DNA of 64,000 nucleotides from Pseudomonas floridensis. Its GTDB lineage: Bacteria; Pseudomonadota; Gammaproteobacteria; Pseudomonadales; Pseudomonadaceae. This document shows, one piece after another, positions 44,679 through 52,750 of the stretch (its first letter is position 1; each line of letters starts with the position of its first letter). The position numbers were made by a program, and so were the translations under genes. The stretch covers positions 1 to 64,000 of the forward strand of contig NZ_MUIO01000071.1 of NCBI RefSeq assembly GCF_002087235.1, written 5' to 3'. Under the pieces are notes generated by a model that did no database searches, had not been told where the DNA came from, and was given only the letters and a program-made list of their open reading frames with translations.

Positions 44679-46658
44679 ATGACAGACGACAAAACCGATC
44701 TGCAACGCCGTCGCTTCATTGCCCAAGGCTCCTTGCTGAGCGCGGCTGCAGCGATTCTTCCTTCTTTGTCTTTCTCCGGCCTGGCCGGTGCCTCTCAATC
44801 TTCCGCCAAAGGTGTAGCGATGAATGTCGAACTGATTCTGTTCAATGGTCAATTCCATACGGTTGACCGCGAAAAGCCCAAGGCCAGCGCTGTGGCGATC
44901 AGCAGCGGACGGTTTGTAGCGGTGGGCAGCGATGCAGAAGTCATGGCCATGCGCGGCAGTGCGACACAGGTGATCGATCTTAAAAAGCGCACGGTGATTC
45001 CGGGTCTCAACGACTCCCATTTGCACCTGATTCGTGGCGGTTTGAACTACAACCTGGAGCTGCGCTGGGAAGGCGTGCCCTCGTTGGTCGACGCATTGCG
45101 CATGCTCAAGGATCAGGCGGATCGCACACCGACGCCACAATGGGTGCGTGTAGTGGGCGGCTGGAATGAATTCCAGTTCGCCGAAAAACGCATGCCGACC
45201 CTGGAAGAGTTGAACCAGGCCGCGCCGGATACCCCGGTGTTCGTGCTGCACCTGTATGACCGCGCGTTGCTCAATCGCGCCGCACTGCGCGTCGCCGGCT
45301 ACACCCGAGACACGCCGAACCCGCCGGGTGGCGAGATCGTACGTGATGCGCAGGGCAACCCGACCGGCATGCTGGTGGCCAAGCCCAACGCCATGATTCT
45401 GTATTCGACGCTGGCCAAGGGGCCGAAGCTGCCGCTGGAATACCAGGTCAACTCGACCCGCCAGTTCATGCGCGAACTCAACCGCCTGGGCCTGACCAGC
45501 GCCATCGACGCCGGCGGCGGCTTCCAGAACTATCCCGACGACTACGCGGTGATCGAGCAACTGGCGCGAGAAAAACAGCTCACGGTGCGCATCGCCTACA
45601 ACCTGTTCACCCAGAAACCCAAGGAAGAGCTGGCCGACTTCAAGAACTGGACCAGTTCCGTCAAGCTGCATCAGGGCGATGACTTCCTGCGGCACAACGG
45701 GGCAGGGGAGATGCTGACCTTTTCGGCCGCCGACTTCGAAGACTTTCTCGAACCTCGCCCCGACCTGCCGCCTGGCATGGAAGGCGATCTGGAGCCGGTG
45801 GTGCGGCATTTGGTCGAGCACCGTTGGCCGTTCCGTCTGCACGCGACCTACGACGAGTCCATCAGCCGCATGCTCGACGTGTTCGAGAAGGTCAACCTCG
45901 ACATCCCGTTCAGTGGCCTGCCGTGGTTTTTCGATCACTGCGAAACCATCACGCCGAAGAATATCGAGCGCGTGAGGGCGCTGGGTGGCGGGATCGCGAT
46001 TCAGGACCGCATGGCGTTCCAGGGCGAATACTTCGTCGAGCGCTACGGTGCCAAGGCCGCCGAGATGACGCCGCCGATCAAGCGCATGTTATCCGAAGGC
46101 GTGCCGGTGGGCGCGGGCACCGACGCCACACGCGTGTCCAGCTACAACCCGTGGACCTCGCTGTACTGGATGGTCAGCGGGCGTACGGTCGGCGGGCTGG
46201 AGTTGTATCCCGAAGGACTGCCACGCGAGACCGCGCTGGAGTTGTTCACGCACGGCAGCGCCTGGTTCTCGTCGGAGCAGGGCAAGAAAGGCCAGATCAA
46301 GGTGGGGCAACTGGCCGACGTGGTAGCGCTTTCAGCAGACTATTTCAGCGTCGAGCCTGAGGCCATCAAGTGGATCGAATCGGTGCTGACCGTCGTCGAC
46401 GGCAAGGTCGTTTACGGCAGCGACGACTTCGAGACGCTGGCACCGCCGAGCCTGCCAGTGCTGCCGGACTGGTCGCCGGTGGTCAAGGTGCCGGGCCATT
46501 GGCGTCCGGCCTCACCGATGGTCGCTCAGGTTCACCACTGCAGCGGCCCTTGCGCCGTGCATTCCCACAGCCATGAAAAGGCCAGGCTTTCAAGTGCGCC
46601 GGTCAGCGACTTCCAGGGTTTCTGGGGCGCATTTGGCTGTTCCTGCTTCGCTTTCTGA
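44679..46658 (+). CDS. Tat-exported amidohydrolase (YtcJ-like)
   Basis: A 659-residue metal-dependent hydrolase of the amidohydrolase 3/YtcJ type. The N-terminus has a twin-arginine signal, QRRRFIAQGS (residues 9-18). Metal-site motifs are IPGLNDSHLHLIRGG, RLHATYDES, FDHCETI and GAGTDATR. The C-terminal 60 residues are rich in His, Ser and Cys (HHCSGPCAVHSHSHE), an unusual tail that could hold metal. The start at 44679 sits after the ABM gene; residues upstream do not look coding. The substrate, probably an N-acyl or cyclic amide, is unknown. Confidence 0.88.
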   Translation: MTDDKTDLQRRRFIAQGSLLSAAAAILPSLSFSGLAGASQSSAKGVAMNVELILFNGQFHTVDREKPKASAVAISSGRFVAVGSDAEVMAMRGSATQVIDLKKRTVIPGLNDSHLHLIRGGLNYNLELRWEGVPSLVDALRMLKDQADRTPTPQWVRVVGGWNEFQFAEKRMPTLEELNQAAPDTPVFVLHLYDRALLNRAALRVAGYTRDTPNPPGGEIVRDAQGNPTGMLVAKPNAMILYSTLAKGPKLPLEYQVNSTRQFMRELNRLGLTSAIDAGGGFQNYPDDYAVIEQLAREKQLTVRIAYNLFTQKPKEELADFKNWTSSVKLHQGDDFLRHNGAGEMLTFSAADFEDFLEPRPDLPPGMEGDLEPVVRHLVEHRWPFRLHATYDESISRMLDVFEKVNLDIPFSGLPWFFDHCETITPKNIERVRALGGGIAIQDRMAFQGEYFVERYGAKAAEMTPPIKRMLSEGVPVGAGTDATRVSSYNPWTSLYWMVSGRTVGGLELYPEGLPRETALELFTHGSAWFSSEQGKKGQIKVGQLADVVALSADYFSVEPEAIKWIESVLTVVDGKVVYGSDDFETLAPPSLPVLPDWSPVVKVPGHWRPASPMVAQVHHCSGPCAVHSHSHEKARLSSAPVSDFQGFWGAFGCSCFAF

Positions 46659-46727
46659 CCGGATTACCCAGGACGCACGGGGCCGATGTGCCTCGCGCCA
46701 TTAGCGACAACCTTAAAGGAGTCAATC

Positions 46728-47357
46728 ATGAGCACTGCAATCCCTTACAACCGTTTGAACAAAGATGACGCTGCGGTTCTGCTGGTCGATCATCAGACCG
46801 GCCTGATTTCACTGGTGCAGGACTTCTCGCCCAATGAATTCAAGAACAACGTGCTGGCGTTGGGTGATCTGGCCAGGTTCTTCGGTCTGCCGACCATCCT
46901 GACCACCAGCTTCGAAACCGGCCCTAACGGTCCGCTGGTGCCTGAGCTCAAAGAAATGTTTCCGGATGCGCCATACATCCCGCGTCCCGGCCAGATCAAT
47001 GCCTGGGACAATGAGGATTTCGTCAAGGCAGTCAAGGCGACCGGGCGCAAGCAATTGATCATCGCTGGCGTGGTGACGGATGTCTGCGTCGCGTTCCCGA
47101 CCTTGTGCGCACTGGCTGAAGGCTTTGAGGTTTTCGTAGTGACCGACGCATCGGGCACGTTCAACGAAACCGTGCAAAAAGCGGCGTGGGCGCGCATGAG
47201 CGCAGCCGGTGCGCAATTGGTCAACTGGTTTTCGGTCGCGTGCGAGCTGCAGGTCGACTGGCGCAATGACATGGAAGGCCTGGCCAACCTGCTGTCCCAG
47301 CGCATTCCGAACTATCGCAATCTGATGAATAGCTACAGCGCCTTTACCGCTCGGTAA
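46728..47357 (+). CDS. Isochorismatase-like hydrolase (YcaC type)
   Basis: A 209-residue cysteine hydrolase with an Asp-Lys-Cys site: LLVDHQTGL near 20-28, the Lys in the GRKQ segment, and VVTDVCVAFPTLCAL with the nucleophile near Cys117. The AAAGGAG site fits the ATG. YcaC itself has no known physiological substrate. It is 69 bp after the amidohydrolase gene and ends at a strong terminator, so it is the last gene of this unit. Confidence 0.92.
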   Translation: MSTAIPYNRLNKDDAAVLLVDHQTGLISLVQDFSPNEFKNNVLALGDLARFFGLPTILTTSFETGPNGPLVPELKEMFPDAPYIPRPGQINAWDNEDFVKAVKATGRKQLIIAGVVTDVCVAFPTLCALAEGFEVFVVTDASGTFNETVQKAAWARMSAAGAQLVNWFSVACELQVDWRNDMEGLANLLSQRIPNYRNLMNSYSAFTAR

Positions 47358-47383
47358 GTCCCCACTTATAACGGCCGTGCATC

Positions 47384-47425
47384 AATGGCGCAGTGACTAA
47401 ACGGTCACTGCGCCATTTTTTTTCG
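47384..47425 (+). terminator. Strong rho-independent terminator
   Basis: AATGGCGCAGTGAC (47384-47397) and GTCACTGCGCCATT (47404-47417) form a 14-bp perfect stem with a 6-nt loop and a T8 tail. It ends the amidohydrolase/hydrolase unit. Confidence 0.9.
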
Positions 47426-47437
47426 CCTTGTCCTACA

Positions 47438-47471
47438 ATTATGTAGTGAGCAGAAATAATCACTACATAAT
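47438..47471. repeat. 12-bp inverted repeat, ATTATGTAGTGA type
   Basis: ATTATGTAGTGA (47438-47449) and TCACTACATAAT (47460-47471) are perfect arms with a 10-nt spacer, just past the terminator and with no T-run. It could be an operator, a recombination site or part of a small dispersed element. Confidence 0.4.
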
Positions 47472-47884
47472 CATTGACGCCCCCGGTTTCCTTTTGCATT
47501 ATGCAGCTGTCTCCCTGATCGGGAGTACGGCAAAGAGGTATTGAACAGGCTCGGCAAGCCGTCGAGATGTTCCCGGATGTAGGCTGCCCACAAGGCAGAT
47601 TGATGAAGCTGACCCGGCATGTTCGTCGCAAAGGACGAGGCTGGCGAAACGTCCTCATGATGCTTGTGGTTGATCATTGTCGATCATCAGGCCTTTGGGT
47701 TTCGCGACTTCTTCTCTCTTCGATGACGCTGCCATGTAGCGGCTTTGCATCAAGGCTACCTGCATTTCCTTGAGGGCTGGATCTGTATTCGACGAACACT
47801 CCATCGTGGCTCGTGCACGAATCGTCTGGCGATTGAACTTGATGTATCAACCATTGAACTGCTTACGAGCGAAGGAGCATCAAC
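47472..47884. other. Gene-poor 413-bp stretch, possible gene remnant
   Basis: No clear gene in 47472-47884. A minus-strand reading at about 47520-47620 contains LHQSALWAAYIREHLDGLP, which looks like a fragment of a real protein, but it has no start, length or family I can name. Treat it as possible decayed sequence. Confidence 0.3.
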
Positions 47885-48214
47885 ATGAACATGAACATGA
47901 ACATGAACAATCAACCGAACATTGATGAACTGGCTCGTCTGTTTGCCGCCCGCAAAGATACCCTCGATAACCACATTGCATGGATCTCGAATGCCGGCGA
48001 AGTGCGCGTAGACCCCATGACTCCGCATACTCAGGAAGACGAATTCCGTGACGCCCATCCCGAACTGCGTGCCGCGCTGGGCATGTACCGTCGGGGACTG
48101 GGGTATGTCGGCAAGAAAGCTGCCGCCGACCGGGCTTTCATGGAAAGCGTATTGCTTGAACTGAAGAACGAATGGCAGAACAGCCGTCGTCATGCCCATA
48201 GCCGGGTAGCTTGA
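47885..48214 (+). CDS. Small protein with hexanucleotide-repeat start (MNMNMNMN)
   Basis: A 109-residue soluble protein with no recognised family. Its beginning is four copies of the hexamer ATGAAC, giving four possible in-frame Met starts at 47885, 47891, 47897 and 47903. AAGGAG sits nine bases before the first. The rest (IDELARLFAARKDTLDNHIAWI; ELRAALGMYRRGLGYVGKKAA) has even helical composition and looks like a true gene. Changes in repeat number keep the frame, so they would alter distance from the ribosome site rather than switch the gene off. Confidence 0.7.
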   Translation: MNMNMNMNNQPNIDELARLFAARKDTLDNHIAWISNAGEVRVDPMTPHTQEDEFRDAHPELRAALGMYRRGLGYVGKKAAADRAFMESVLLELKNEWQNSRRHAHSRVA

Positions 48215-48738
48215 TACTGTCTCGTTGTCCTGACTGAGTCGTCACTTCAGCCGCCATCAACTATCGAACATGCCTGTTTCTGCACTGATAGCGGGAGCAG
48301 GCACAGTATCCATGAGTCGCTCAACAGCCTGCGGCTTCAGGTAAATCTGCCGTTTTACCTTCCACGCTTGTATATGATTACCCGGACACCTTTGCCGCGT
48401 GGTTGCCTTGGTTGACAGGGTCGGCCGTTCGCAATTGCGCGTCGCGTTTTTCCATTTTGCAATTCGAACCTTGGGGCAGAGGGCCTGACTGTCGTCGGTG
48501 TGCCAATTTTTCTGTGTTGGGTGTGCACCTTTTGTGTCGGGTTTGATAACTGACTGTTTCAATGTTGAAAAAAAATCTTGTCTTATTGTTGTACAAAACG
48601 ATTTCAGTGGTATAGATTTTTACCCATGAGTCAGCGTGTATGGCGCTGTTTTTGCCGGTTTCGGTATAGACCACACCGCTGACTCTTCAGAATTTCTCCC
48701 GCGGGTCTCATGCTCACGGGTACTGCCCGAGACTCACA
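48215..48738. other. 524-bp AT-richer intergenic stretch
   Basis: GC content drops from about 48350 to 48620 relative to the flanks, with runs such as an A8 tract near 48566. The two minus-strand readings at 48257-48562 and 48378-48674 have poor codon use and no ribosome site, so I do not call them. The segment may be decayed acquired DNA and includes the promoter for the chalcone-isomerase-like gene. Confidence 0.4.
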
Positions 48739-49260
48739 ATGGTTACGCCGAGAGGGTTGTTGGTCGTGCTGTTGCTGATCAGTGGCGGTGCTCAGGCCAG
48801 TTGGCGTGAAGCGCTGCCGAACGCCCAGGTCCTGGGAACTGGCGAACTTACCCTGTTTGGATTCCGCATCTATTCAGCCCGGCTGCTCAGCCCCGTTAAA
48901 CCGTTCGCCGCGAATGCGCCTCTGGCGCTCGAACTCACCTACCATCGCGCCATCGAGCGGGAAGATCTGGTCGATGCCAGCATCGATGAGATCAAGCGTA
49001 TCTCAGGCCCGGCCGTAACCGGAGCGCAGCTCGACACTTGGCGACAGCACATGAATCAGTCGTTCGTCGACGTGCAGCCGGGCATGAAAATCACGGGGGT
49101 CTATCTGCCTGGGCGCGAAGCCCGTTTCTACGTGGGTGAAAAGCTGCAGCACGTGGTCCCGGACAGCGCGTTCGCCAAGGCCTTCTTTTCGATCTGGCTG
49201 GACCCCAAAACCCGCAACCCTGAACTCAGAAGCGAGTTGCTGGGCAACGCGGGATCTTGA
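48739..49260 (+). CDS. Chalcone-isomerase-like periplasmic protein
   Basis: A 173-residue protein with a signal peptide to about residue 20 (ISGGAQA-SWRE) and a chalcone-isomerase-like domain (VLGTGELTLFGFRIYSARLL; ELTYHRAIEREDLVDASIDE; KAFFSIWLDPKTRNPELRSE). Bacterial members of this fold are mostly of unknown function and lack flavonoid activity. Four bases of its end overlap a longer reading of the next gene, and the two are likely co-transcribed. Confidence 0.85.
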   Translation: MVTPRGLLVVLLLISGGAQASWREALPNAQVLGTGELTLFGFRIYSARLLSPVKPFAANAPLALELTYHRAIEREDLVDASIDEIKRISGPAVTGAQLDTWRQHMNQSFVDVQPGMKITGVYLPGREARFYVGEKLQHVVPDSAFAKAFFSIWLDPKTRNPELRSELLGNAGS

Positions 49261-49277
49261 TCAATCACGGAGGGCTC

Positions 49278-49811
49278 ATGTTCAGAAAATGGTTGCTAAT
49301 GCTCTGCCTGGGATCGGTTCTTGGCGGCTGCGGCGCAATTCAGGTCAGCCAGTACAGCCAGGAAAAACCCAAGCTCGACCTGCGTGAATATTTCACCGGT
49401 CGAGTCGATGCGTGGGGCATGTTCCAAAAGCGTTCAGGTGAAGTCACCAAGCGTTTTCATGTGGTCATCAATGGCCACAGCGAAGGCGAGGTGCTGGTGA
49501 TGCATGAGGCGTTCAGCTATAGCGACGGCACCCAGCAAGTGCGCGAGTGGCGGTTGCGACCGGACGGGCCGGGGCGCTGGAAGGGAACTGCAGGGGATGT
49601 GGTCGGACAAGCCAGCGGCGAAGTGGCGGGCAACAGCTTCCACTGGCGCTACGTGTTGAGGTTGCCGGTGGATGACACGGTGTATGACGTGAGTCTGGAC
49701 GACTGGATGTACCTGATCGACGAACAGACCATGGCCAATCGATCCTCGATGACCAAGCTTGGCGTGGAAGTGGGGCAGATCACCTTGTTCTTCCGCAAGC
49801 AGGGCAAGTAA
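49278..49811 (+). CDS. DUF3833 lipoprotein
   Basis: A 177-residue lipoprotein: signal MFRKWLLMLCLGSVLGGC with lipobox LGGC (Cys18), then a lipocalin-like domain of the DUF3833 family (DLREYFTGRVDAWGMFQKRS; FRKQGK end). The ATG at 49278 has GGAGGG upstream; an in-frame TTG at 49257 is less likely. DUF3833 is often found beside chalcone-isomerase-like and SDR/FAD genes in a conserved envelope/lipid cluster; here only the first is present. Function is unknown. Confidence 0.87.
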   Translation: MFRKWLLMLCLGSVLGGCGAIQVSQYSQEKPKLDLREYFTGRVDAWGMFQKRSGEVTKRFHVVINGHSEGEVLVMHEAFSYSDGTQQVREWRLRPDGPGRWKGTAGDVVGQASGEVAGNSFHWRYVLRLPVDDTVYDVSLDDWMYLIDEQTMANRSSMTKLGVEVGQITLFFRKQGK

Positions 49812-49817
49812 CCGGTT

Positions 49818-50816
49818 CTAGCCGCCGGTCATGTTCATGAAGCGCACGACCTGCACGCCGTCGTCGTGGGTGAAGTTATGGCTCCACGGTTTGATCTGCA
49901 TGGCGTCGATGATCGCCTTTTCCAGCTTGTGCGGTTGCCCGGGATTGGCGCGCAGTACCGATTTGAGGTCCACCGAGTGCTCGTTGCCAAGGCACAGCAG
50001 CAAGCGGCCTTCAACAGTCAGGCGCACCCGGTTGCAAGTGCCGCAGAAGTTGTGGCTGTGGGGCGAAATGAAACCGATGCGGATGCCCGGTGCCTCGGCC
50101 AGACGCCAGTAACGCGAAGGGCCCTGTGTTGAATCGGTCGAAGGGACCAGCGTGTAGCGTTCGGCAATACGCTCGCGGACCTGATCACTGGAACAGAACG
50201 TTTCGGCACGGCTGTGCTCACTGATGATGCCCAGCGGCATTTCTTCGATGAACGACACATCCAGGTTGCGATCGATGGCAAAGGCCAGCAGATCGTTGAT
50301 TTCGTGATCGTTCCGGCCTTGCATCACTACGCAGTTGAGTTTGGTGTGAGTGAAACCCGCCGCGTTCGCAGCGTCGATCCCGGCGATGACCTTGTTCAGG
50401 TCGCCGGTGCGGGTCAGCTCGCGGAAGCGTTGCGGATCCAGGCTGTCGAGGCTGATGTTCAACCGCGTCACACCCGCCTTGAACAGCGGTCCAGCCAGTT
50501 TGTCCAGTTGCGAGCCGTTGGTGGTCATGCACAGTTCGCGCAGGCCGGGCAGGGCGGCGATGCGCTCACACAGGCCGACCACGCCAGTGCGCACCAGCGG
50601 TTCACCGCCGGTCAGGCGAATCTTGCGGGTGCCCAGCGCCACGAAACGCTCGGCAACCTGAAGGATTTCCTCCAGCGAAAGAATTTGTTGCCGAGGCAGA
50701 AATGTCATCTCTTCGGCCATGCAGTACACGCAGCGAAAATCGCACCGGTCGGTCACCGACATGCGCAGATAATCGACTTTGCGGGCAAAGCGGTCCATCA
50801 GGACGGGTTCGGACAT
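49818..50816 (-). CDS. moaA: GTP 3',8-cyclase, molybdenum cofactor synthesis
   Basis: A 332-residue radical-SAM enzyme that starts molybdenum cofactor synthesis by rearranging GTP. The SAM cluster cysteines are C25, C29 and C32 (CDFRCVYC), followed by LTGGEPLVRTG. The C-terminal cluster is FCGTCNRVRLTVEG with a third Cys in LLLC. The last residues are NMTGG, so the invariant Gly-Gly tail is kept. It converges with the DUF3833 gene. Other moa genes are not in the window. Confidence 0.96.
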   Translation of the reverse strand: MSEPVLMDRFARKVDYLRMSVTDRCDFRCVYCMAEEMTFLPRQQILSLEEILQVAERFVALGTRKIRLTGGEPLVRTGVVGLCERIAALPGLRELCMTTNGSQLDKLAGPLFKAGVTRLNISLDSLDPQRFRELTRTGDLNKVIAGIDAANAAGFTHTKLNCVVMQGRNDHEINDLLAFAIDRNLDVSFIEEMPLGIISEHSRAETFCSSDQVRERIAERYTLVPSTDSTQGPSRYWRLAEAPGIRIGFISPHSHNFCGTCNRVRLTVEGRLLLCLGNEHSVDLKSVLRANPGQPHKLEKAIIDAMQIKPWSHNFTHDDGVQVVRFMNMTGG

Positions 50817-50833
50817 TTCACCTTCTTACGTGA

Positions 50834-51109
50834 TCATTCAACGGGCTGGCAGTCCGGGTTTGGACGACAGCGCATTGAAGGAGTTTGATTTTTCTCGAAT
50901 TGCGCGACACCGGCGCCTGGATTCAACGCCATGGTGGATAACGACATAGTAGCCACCGGCGGCGAGTATTGCACTGGCTTCATGCCATCCACGCTACCGA
51001 GTCGAAATGCCGCAGTCCAATCGCTTGTTCCAATGGTCTGATCGACTTGCTCTATGGAGTCCGGCCCCGCTCGTTCAGGGTTCCGATTGAGCGCCTGAGC
51101 TGCGTTCAT
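50834..51109 (-). CDS. Doubtful small ORF overlapping the antiporter end
   Basis: A 91-residue reading that starts inside the last 35 bp of the antiporter gene, with GGAG five bases before its ATG, and fills the gap to moaA. It contains two cysteines and no signal, membrane or known domain. The overlap could allow translational coupling, but codon use is ordinary intergenic-like. It may not be a gene. Confidence 0.25.
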   Translation of the reverse strand: MNAAQALNRNPERAGPDSIEQVDQTIGTSDWTAAFRLGSVDGMKPVQYSPPVATMSLSTMALNPGAGVAQFEKNQTPSMRCRPNPDCQPVE

Positions 51110-52424
51110 AACGCTCCAGCAACGGCTGGATACTGATGCCGTGTAGCAGAATACTTAACGCCACCACCGAAAGCGTCATGCCGATCACCAGGTGTCCCAC
51201 CTCTGGCGACAATCCGTGAGACAAGGCGAAGCACAGGTAATAAAGGCTGCCGATCCCGCGAATGCCGAACCAGCCCACCAGCGCTTTCTGCCGGTTGTTG
51301 AGCAGGCGTTTGCTGATCAGCAGCCACACCCCCAAAGGCCGGATGATGCAGAACAGCGCGAGTCCCAGGCCGATGGCGCGCCAGTCCCAGTAAATGGCCA
51401 GGGCGGCACCCAGCAGGGTGATCAACAGCACTTCCATCGCCCGCTCGACCAGACTGCCGAATGCCAGCATGTCGCCCATCATCACGCCAGCGGCCAGCTG
51501 CGAATCACTCAGTTCTTCGGCTTCGGCCACCGTGCCGCGTTCCAGGGACGCCGTCATATGGCCCAGCACCGGTTGGGCAACATGCTCCGAAGGCACTTCG
51601 GAGCGGGTGACCCGAGCCTCTGCCCGACGCAAACCGACCCCGGCGGCGAACACCGAGAGAAAGCCGAATGCATCGACGCTCTGCGCCACTACGTATGACA
51701 GCGCGATCAGCGCCAGCGCCAGGTAATCATTGGGCGATGAGGTGCTGTCAGCGTTGCGGATACGCAGGAAAATCATCAGGTGCCCGACGCCTCGACCCAT
51801 GCCGTAGCCGATCAGCAGCCCGGCCGGAACGGCCCAGACCAGATGCTTGAAAAACCAGAGCTGCATCCAGTCGGTGGTGGTCTCGCCCGAACTCAGGTAC
51901 AGCAAGGCGAAGATGACGAACGGAAAGGCGGTGCCATCGTTCAGGCCCGCTTCGCCAGACAGCCCGAAGCGCAGACGATCCTGATCCTGAGCGTTGTTGA
52001 CCTGCACCATGCCGGCCAGGACCGGGTCGGTGGGCGAGAGCATCGCGCCCAGCAGTAGCGCGATTCCCCACGACAGACCGAACAGGTAATGCGCTGCGAC
52101 ACTGACGCCAGCGATGGTCGCCAGCATTACCGGTCCGGCCAGCCAGTAGGCCGAATGCCAGGCCTTGCCGCGCAACGGCAGGCGCAGCTTGATGCCGGTG
52201 CTGAACAACGAAAACAGCACCGCGACTTCGGTCAGGCGCTCCAGCCATTCATAGGCGTCCTTGAAATCCAGATCCAGGACGCCTAGGCCCATCGGGCCGA
52301 TGCCAAAGCCGAACGCCAGACACACCGCCGAGGTCGTGACCGGCATCCAGCGCAGATAGGAAGACGTCAATGCCAATAGCATCAACAGCGCGCCAAGCAC
52401 GCTCATGCAGACGATGAAACTCAT
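51075..52424 (-). CDS. Cation/proton antiporter, CPA1 type
   Basis: A 449-residue inner-membrane antiporter with about 12-13 helices. Key motifs are ALLLGAMLSPTDPVLAG (Asp of the ion site) near 120 and LSGEAGLNDGTAFPF near 155, typical of Na+/H+ or K+/H+ antiporters of the NhaP group. The ATG at 52424 is preferred to 52481 because the sequence after it begins directly with a membrane helix. No regulatory domain is fused at the C-terminus. Ion preference is unknown. Confidence 0.88.
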   Translation of the reverse strand: MSFIVCMSVLGALLMLLALTSSYLRWMPVTTSAVCLAFGFGIGPMGLGVLDLDFKDAYEWLERLTEVAVLFSLFSTGIKLRLPLRGKAWHSAYWLAGPVMLATIAGVSVAAHYLFGLSWGIALLLGAMLSPTDPVLAGMVQVNNAQDQDRLRFGLSGEAGLNDGTAFPFVIFALLYLSSGETTTDWMQLWFFKHLVWAVPAGLLIGYGMGRGVGHLMIFLRIRNADSTSSPNDYLALALIALSYVVAQSVDAFGFLSVFAAGVGLRRAEARVTRSEVPSEHVAQPVLGHMTASLERGTVAEAEELSDSQLAAGVMMGDMLAFGSLVERAMEVLLITLLGAALAIYWDWRAIGLGLALFCIIRPLGVWLLISKRLLNNRQKALVGWFGIRGIGSLYYLCFALSHGLSPEVGHLVIGMTLSVVALSILLHGISIQPLLERYERSSGAQSEP

Positions 52425-52750
52425 AGTGGGAGGGCCGCCGTTAAAGCGCCTTGAAAAGAGGGCGTAATCTTGGGACTGCATTTAGGGGAAATAAGTTGAA
52501 ATAATTTGGCCACAAATAGATGAACGCGGTTCTTTCATGCATTCGTCTTGCCGACGTGCTCGCGCAAGAGCGCAGCCCTGCGTATCCGCGAGCGCAGGCT
52601 CTCAAGCAGCGCGAGACACGTCTTGAAGCTCAGTTGCCTAAATCTCTGTACGTGCAGTAGCTGCGCTTGGTGACGCTGCGTTAAAACAGGCTCGGTTACG
52701 ACCAGTAGACGCCGCTTCCTTGCCCGTTTGCCTTGCCTGACCTACAGAGC
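52425..52750. other. 326-bp intergenic stretch with short internal repeats
   Basis: No gene is visible. GC-rich blocks near 52555-52610 carry the short repeat CTGCG/CGCAG and others read like a dispersed non-coding repeat of P. syringae-group genomes (CTCTGTACGTGCAGTAGCTG). Promoter for the antiporter and the end of the catabolic operon must lie here; I see no clear terminator. Confidence 0.35.

Noticed and set aside
44640..45938. A 432-residue minus-strand open reading frame
   Set aside because: It is antisense to the amidohydrolase, with no recognisable domain.
48257..48674. Two minus-strand reading frames of about 100 residues in the AT-rich gap
   Set aside because: Poor codon use, no ribosome site and no family; more likely non-coding or decayed sequence.
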